Assembly: GCA_002794785.1 (NCBI GenBank)
Contig: NBBA01000009.1
Coordinates: forward strand, 1,426,001 to 1,490,000
Reading direction: 5' to 3'
Length of the DNA stretch: 64,000 nucleotides
Source: Coniferiporia sulphurascens
Taxonomy: Eukaryota > Basidiomycota > Agaricomycetes > Hymenochaetales > Hymenochaetaceae
The translations under genes were made by a program, and so were the position numbers. Shown here in pieces: positions 59,594-64,000 of the stretch. Below the pieces are notes generated by a model that saw only the letters and a program-made list of their open reading frames with translations, did not search any database and was not told the origin of the DNA. The stretch's first letter is position 1. Every line of letters begins with the position of its first letter.

Positions 59594-62585
59594 ATGAGAG
59601 CGAAACGCGAAGCCACCAAGAACAATAGTGAACTCAACGCCACTCAGCCGCCTGTAAAACGCATTCACCAGACAGATCCTTCAACCTCGTCAATGACTAC
59701 CGATCATCAGAGAAAGCCGGTTGCTGAACTTGTGGCTACTAAATGGTTTTTTAAATGTATCGACCCCGACATAACCGATGATGAATATCTCGCAGACATA
59801 TTGATGAATGTATTTCAAAGTGTCTGCGCTGACCCTATGTGGCAAGTCGCCCTCGACGACAGATACAAGGATAGGCAGAATTGCTTGGCTGCGGTCCAGG
59901 CGAACAGGCGCTTAGCAGAAGAATGCATTAAAAGTTTGATGTCAAAGGACTGGGAGCCCGTCTTTGGTGAGTCTCCTCCTGTTTAAATGCTTTCTTGTGC
60001 TAACGACGAACAGCTTTGCTCGAGCAAGAGAATGTTGCGCAATTCGCTAGTTCAGCGCCCGCCCGATTTGCGTGGGAAGTCGACTTTGTTGGAGAAGCCC
60101 ACACCCGACTTCTGTCTGAAATCCGAACTGTAGCGAAAGGTCATTTAGCATACTGTACAATTACTCAGATTTTCCAAGGTTCCGGCTTGGGAAAATCACG
60201 AACAGTAGACGAGCTGGCAAAGGTGACTGTTCAACTTACCCAAGGGACATATCACTCATTTGTTTCTTTAGTGCATATTTACCATACCTATTTGTCTGGG
60301 AAATCCAGATGAGACCGGTAAGATATTCCGTCAAATTTTTCGTCATCTGGTGACAGTCTATCAGGTTATCCTCACATTGATGCACCTCTCTACTCATTCT
60401 TCAAAAACAAGATCTCAGCCAATAAAGGCCAACGCATGTGTATCGATCTTCTTCGTTCCATAATCCGAGAGATTTCAAAGAGGCTCGAATCGGATCCACT
60501 CGACGAGGATGACTTCGCTCGCGACTGGTATCAACGACTCAAATCACCCGATGTTGCCCCAAGTCCGGTCAGAACACAACTGTACATTGACACATGCAAT
60601 AATTTAGACCATTCCGTGAGTACTGTATCTGCTAGCCAACGGTTGTATTGTTTTTTTAAACTTTTAAATGAAAGGAAGATGTCATTTCTGCGGGGGCACG
60701 CCTCGTTAGCGAGTTCCAGGCCTTGACTAACCTTATTCCTCCCAAAGACTCGGAAGTCTTCCCTCGAGCCATCATTTATATCGACGAGTGTCACTTTCTG
60801 AGCCTCATCAATATCACAGGTACTGGCAAGAAACGCAGCTTACTTGATGCAATGCTGCATGCAATCGGACTCTGTAAGTGGGAGGGCCTTTTCGGAATTA
60901 CGCTATCAACAAAGTCAAGCTTCCGCCCACCTTCGCCTCACGCCGAGTCTAGTTCCAGCTGGGAGCTTGTAACTGAACTACCATCGAATACACGACCAGT
61001 ACTGTTTATTTCATCACTGTTTGACCGTTGGAACGGAACGACTATTATCAATGAATCGAAGTCGACTCTTCGCGAAGTCTGCACTCTTGACTTTTCTGCT
61101 CGCTTTGGACAGCCCTTGTAAGCATGCTTATGTTCTGATCTAATACGAGCTGACTAGATGTTATGACGTAGGTGGTGGACACGACTGATGAATCCTGAAA
61201 CCAAGGAAGCAATGTTGGAAGAGCTCGTTGACTTCGCCGCCCAAAAGCTAATGCTAAATAAAGGAGGAAAGCCCCTGTCCGAAGAGGCAAAAATTGCGGC
61301 ATTATCTGCTCGTCTATCTCTCCAACTCAACACGATGCTCGATTCTGTTCGCTCGCTACAGGAAAAACTCGTCGAGAGTCACATGAGTGTGGCATATAAT
61401 CTCCCTGACGACAAAAATGACATGTATTCTGGCTACCCGTCTGAACCTATCCTGATAGAAGGGGCAGCACACATCTGGAAGGGCGAAAAGTATCCTGATT
61501 TCGATCCCTTGGAAATGCTCCAAAAGACTGTTACTAAAGGTTTCTTTGCAAGTGGTGAACGGGGCGAACTGGTTGGACAATACATCTGTCTTCGTGCACA
61601 AGACATCTGCGTTGCCAAAGGTGGCCCCGATCTTATAGGAGACGAACGTAGCTACGGCAAGGCTGTCCCATTGCTCTCTTTTTTCAAAGCTATGTTCGGC
61701 TCTCAGTGGGAAAATATCCGCTCGAGCAAGGCCCGAAACCGAATGGGAGGGAAAAGTTTCGAAGCTGCGTGTGAGGGAAAATACGTTCACTTTACTCATT
61801 TCGCCAAGGCTGGTGACACTAGTGCTCTTTCGACTGCAGCAGGGTGGAAGGCTCTGGCGAGAGGAAACGCTTGGCAATTCTTTGATCATCAGGAAGGTGT
61901 CGACTTGGGTATCCCTGTCTTTGATGGGAACCCTGATGATTGCCTCTGTCGGGAGGCTGTAACCTGGATTCTTATTCAAATCAAGAACTCGAGTCATCTA
62001 CAGGCTGTTCACCCCTCTGCTGAATTCCTTGGACTATTCGACGACAGAATGAGCAAGAGGCAGACGCCGTATTTTGTACTCGTTTTCCAATTTTCCGTCA
62101 AGGCGCTGTCCAAAATTGCCGCTACCACAACTAATACCGACTCATCCAAGGCAGGTGTGCCGACGAGTAGCAGAGATCCCTCGACCTCGCCGCATAAGGT
62201 CAAAGCTAGTGGCAGAATACAGCCCGTGGACAAGCGAGACCCGACATGCAAAGCTCATCCTTGTTACTGGGTCGATGTTATCGGATGCTCGTCAAAGGTC
62301 TTTAATTCCGAGATAGTCCCAGAAAATACCACTGTATTCAAGCAGCTTCTGGGATCCCGTGATGTATTGGAGGAGACGAGGGAGGACAAGAAAGATGTCA
62401 TCCTTCAATTGAAGCCGTTTTTTGAAGCTGGACCTGCATTCTACGGCTGGGCAGGAGATAATAAAACCGGACCTGTCCCAGGGACAATGGGTTATGACGA
62501 CTACGAAGCCGAAACGGTTAATGCTGTTCAAGAGGTTGAAAGTGAAGCCTACTCGGACGACGAAGACGACATTATTGGCAATTAA
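59594..62585 (+). CDS. CRN-like P-loop NTPase, six exons, 911 aa, intact
   Basis: Exons 59594-59966, 60014-60222, 60272-60317, 60365-60615, 60675-61117 and 61172-62585 sum to 2736 nt with matching phases. A P-loop of form QGSGLGKSR (about 179-187) is followed by a strand (CIFTIPICL), NPDETGYP and, near 324-333, RAIIYIDECH, a Walker-B-like site. This order is what I associate with the large, variable Crinkler-related P-loop proteins of Agaricomycetes; that assignment is from memory of the family. The C-terminal 470 residues are one long exon with no recognised domain and an acidic end (SDDEDDIIGN). The Walker A motif seems one residue short, or has Gln in place of its first Gly. Cellular role unknown. 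The start codon lies 39 bp from the LINE-2 target duplication. Confidence 0.8.
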
Positions 62586-62963
62586 GGTATTGACGTCGAG
62601 CCTATGTAATTGTAATTAAAATACGCGAATTCATAACTACGGTACAGTGTACAAGTATTACGACTCCCTTACGCACCCCCTGTCCTTTACACACCCCACA
62701 TTTTCTTGGTCACTTTGTATTGCCAATACACAAGATTATTTGCGCACGTTGAGGGAAACTATAGTATTGTGATGATGCATACAAATTCAGGTGTGCAGTG
62801 GTTCATCATGTAGATAGAGAAGTGTGGCCAAAAGCACTGTCTTCTCAGGTGATGGAAACCACTGCGGGGTGGAAACACCTGAGAAAGTAATATAACCAAA
62901 CTGTATTTCGAGACGTCAGAATCAGAATCTCAAATTTATGAAATGCGGGGAAATATACTTATA
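62586..62963. other. 3' flank of the CRN-like gene
   Basis: No gene. A short hairpin-forming pair CTCAGGTG / CACCTGAG occurs at about 62846-62885. Confidence 0.4.
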
Positions 62964-62973
62964 CAGTCGAACC

Positions 62974-63533
62974 TGTTACAATTTTCCTTTACTTTCCCCT
63001 ACTACGCTGACTCATTTCCTCTTCGTCATCATCAGTCAGCGCAACTCCCCCATTTCTCTGCCTTACTCATCATTATCTCGCCTTACACCATAAGATGCCA
63101 TGATGACGCCTTATTGCACCATCATGACGTGCTTTGCTTACTGATCACCGTACTTGTATTACCAAGACCTTCCTTGAGTTTCCATGACCTTCTATAGTCT
63201 GGTAAACATACCTAACCAAGTCGCTACAGTAGCAAACACATAGAGTAGCATATAAGCATGTAACTTCAGTAGCACAAGCCCTAAGCTTGTGCTCTTTGTT
63301 CATACAAGCCCATTATCTGCTACCATCAGTCTACTGTGCGCCACTGTGCCATCAGTCACTTCGTCGTAACCCGACTTGCTATAAGAAGCCTACCGCATCC
63401 ACATCATCGATCCGGAAGCCCCACCGACGATCATCCTCGACTTACGACATCTAGGAAGCCCTGTTGCCATACCATCAGTTCTGATGATCAGGAAGCCCTG
63501 ACATCGATCACCAAGTAACCATCGAGCTTAACA
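62974..63533 (-). mobile_element. Solo LTR, family A, copy 4 (reverse orientation)
   Basis: 560 bp, reverse complement of the other family-A copies, with the perfect target duplication GAACC (62969-62973, 63534-63538). The hairpin and the three GCTTCCT units are present on the minus strand. It interrupts a sequence beginning TACAGTCGAACCTCCC that may itself be a transposon end. Confidence 0.9.
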
Positions 63534-63600
63534 GAACCTCCCATAGCGGGTGGAGGTCGGTGGAACCCCAAAATATCCATTAAGAGAGGTTATTCCACTA

Positions 63601-63863
63601 CAGGTGGATATAATTAGTTACGCCGCACCCTAAAATGGAAGGTGTTTCCCATCACCCATTTTACCATTGAAAACTTGATGAGAATGCTTGACATTAGTAA
63701 CAATGCTTCTTATACTGTATTTATGGAGTTTATGTGTACTCAGAACATTGTGAGTGTTCGATTTTGTAGCATATAAGCTTGTCAAGTAGATTCATAATCA
63801 TGTTTTGGCTGATGTGAAACTCTTTCCATTTATGGGTGCGGCGTAACTAATTATATCCACCTG
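63601..63863. mobile_element. Tc1/mariner-type MITE
   Basis: A 263-bp unit with terminal inverted repeats of at least 31 bp (CAGGTGGATATAATTAG inward, partly matching to about 50 bp), flanked by TA on both sides (63599-63600, 63864-63865). The TA target and CAG start fit the Tc1/mariner superfamily. No coding capacity. Confidence 0.85.
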
Positions 63864-64000
63864 TATAAGAGTTCCGGGTTTATTATGTAATAATGTACAG
63901 TGAATTTTTCGAAATTGTGCTGGAGTAAAAACGGGTAGTTTACACTTCATTTGAAACTTCATCCTGAGTAAGTGAAGTTGCGTACAAACCTGCTGAAACC

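Overview
This window looks like a stretch of a filamentous basidiomycete genome, most likely an Agaricomycete. The evidence is intron-rich genes with 50-100 bp GT-AG introns, a DUF6534-type multi-membrane gene, a basidiomycete-style F-box protein, a short Zn2Cys6 factor, a CRN-like P-loop protein, and many LTR and non-LTR retrotransposons. The species cannot be named from the sequence alone.

Layout. 1-11720: a Tad1-like LINE copy (LINE-1, + strand, 5' end outside the window), broken by a solo LTR (4447-5005) and by a nearly intact Ty1/copia element (Copia-1, 5734-11161, - strand). 12060-25950: host genes, namely a DUF6534-like membrane protein (+), then on the - strand glutathione reductase (GLR1), an uncharacterised 449-aa protein, a MIF/tautomerase-family gene in six small exons, and a 769-aa ten-exon protein of unknown function. 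These are separated by gene-poor sequence (18404-23125, 25951-29611). 29617-35054: a second, more decayed copia element (Copia-2). 35558-47058: a gamma-butyrobetaine dioxygenase-like gene (+), an F-box gene (-), the Paf1-complex gene CDC73 (+) and a Zn2Cys6 regulator (+). 47953-50899: an inverted-repeat element interrupted by a LINE-like retroposon, itself interrupted by a solo LTR. 51211-59541: a full-length LINE (LINE-2, - strand) with 13-bp target duplications and three younger insertions nested in it. 59594-62585: an intact 911-aa CRN-like P-loop NTPase gene whose ATG lies about 50 bp from the LINE-2 5' end. 62974-63863: a fourth solo LTR and a Tc1/mariner-type MITE.

How it fits together. 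The host genes look like ordinary housekeeping and regulatory genes (glutathione redox, carnitine synthesis, transcription elongation) with no common pathway. The dominant story is transposon nesting. Nearly every insertion has target-site duplications that can be read exactly, so the order of events can be reconstructed. Removing one target copy plus the insert rejoins the interrupted LINE reading frames. Every premature stop found in the transposon ORFs is TGA, and six can be aligned to a CGA codon in a sister copy, which points to CpG-type C-to-T decay. No CRISPR array, tRNA or rRNA gene was seen.

Exon coordinates were worked out by hand from splice consensus, frame phase and family resemblance. 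Where exon lengths sum to a whole codon count the models are fairly secure. The DUF6534 gene model is only partly resolved.
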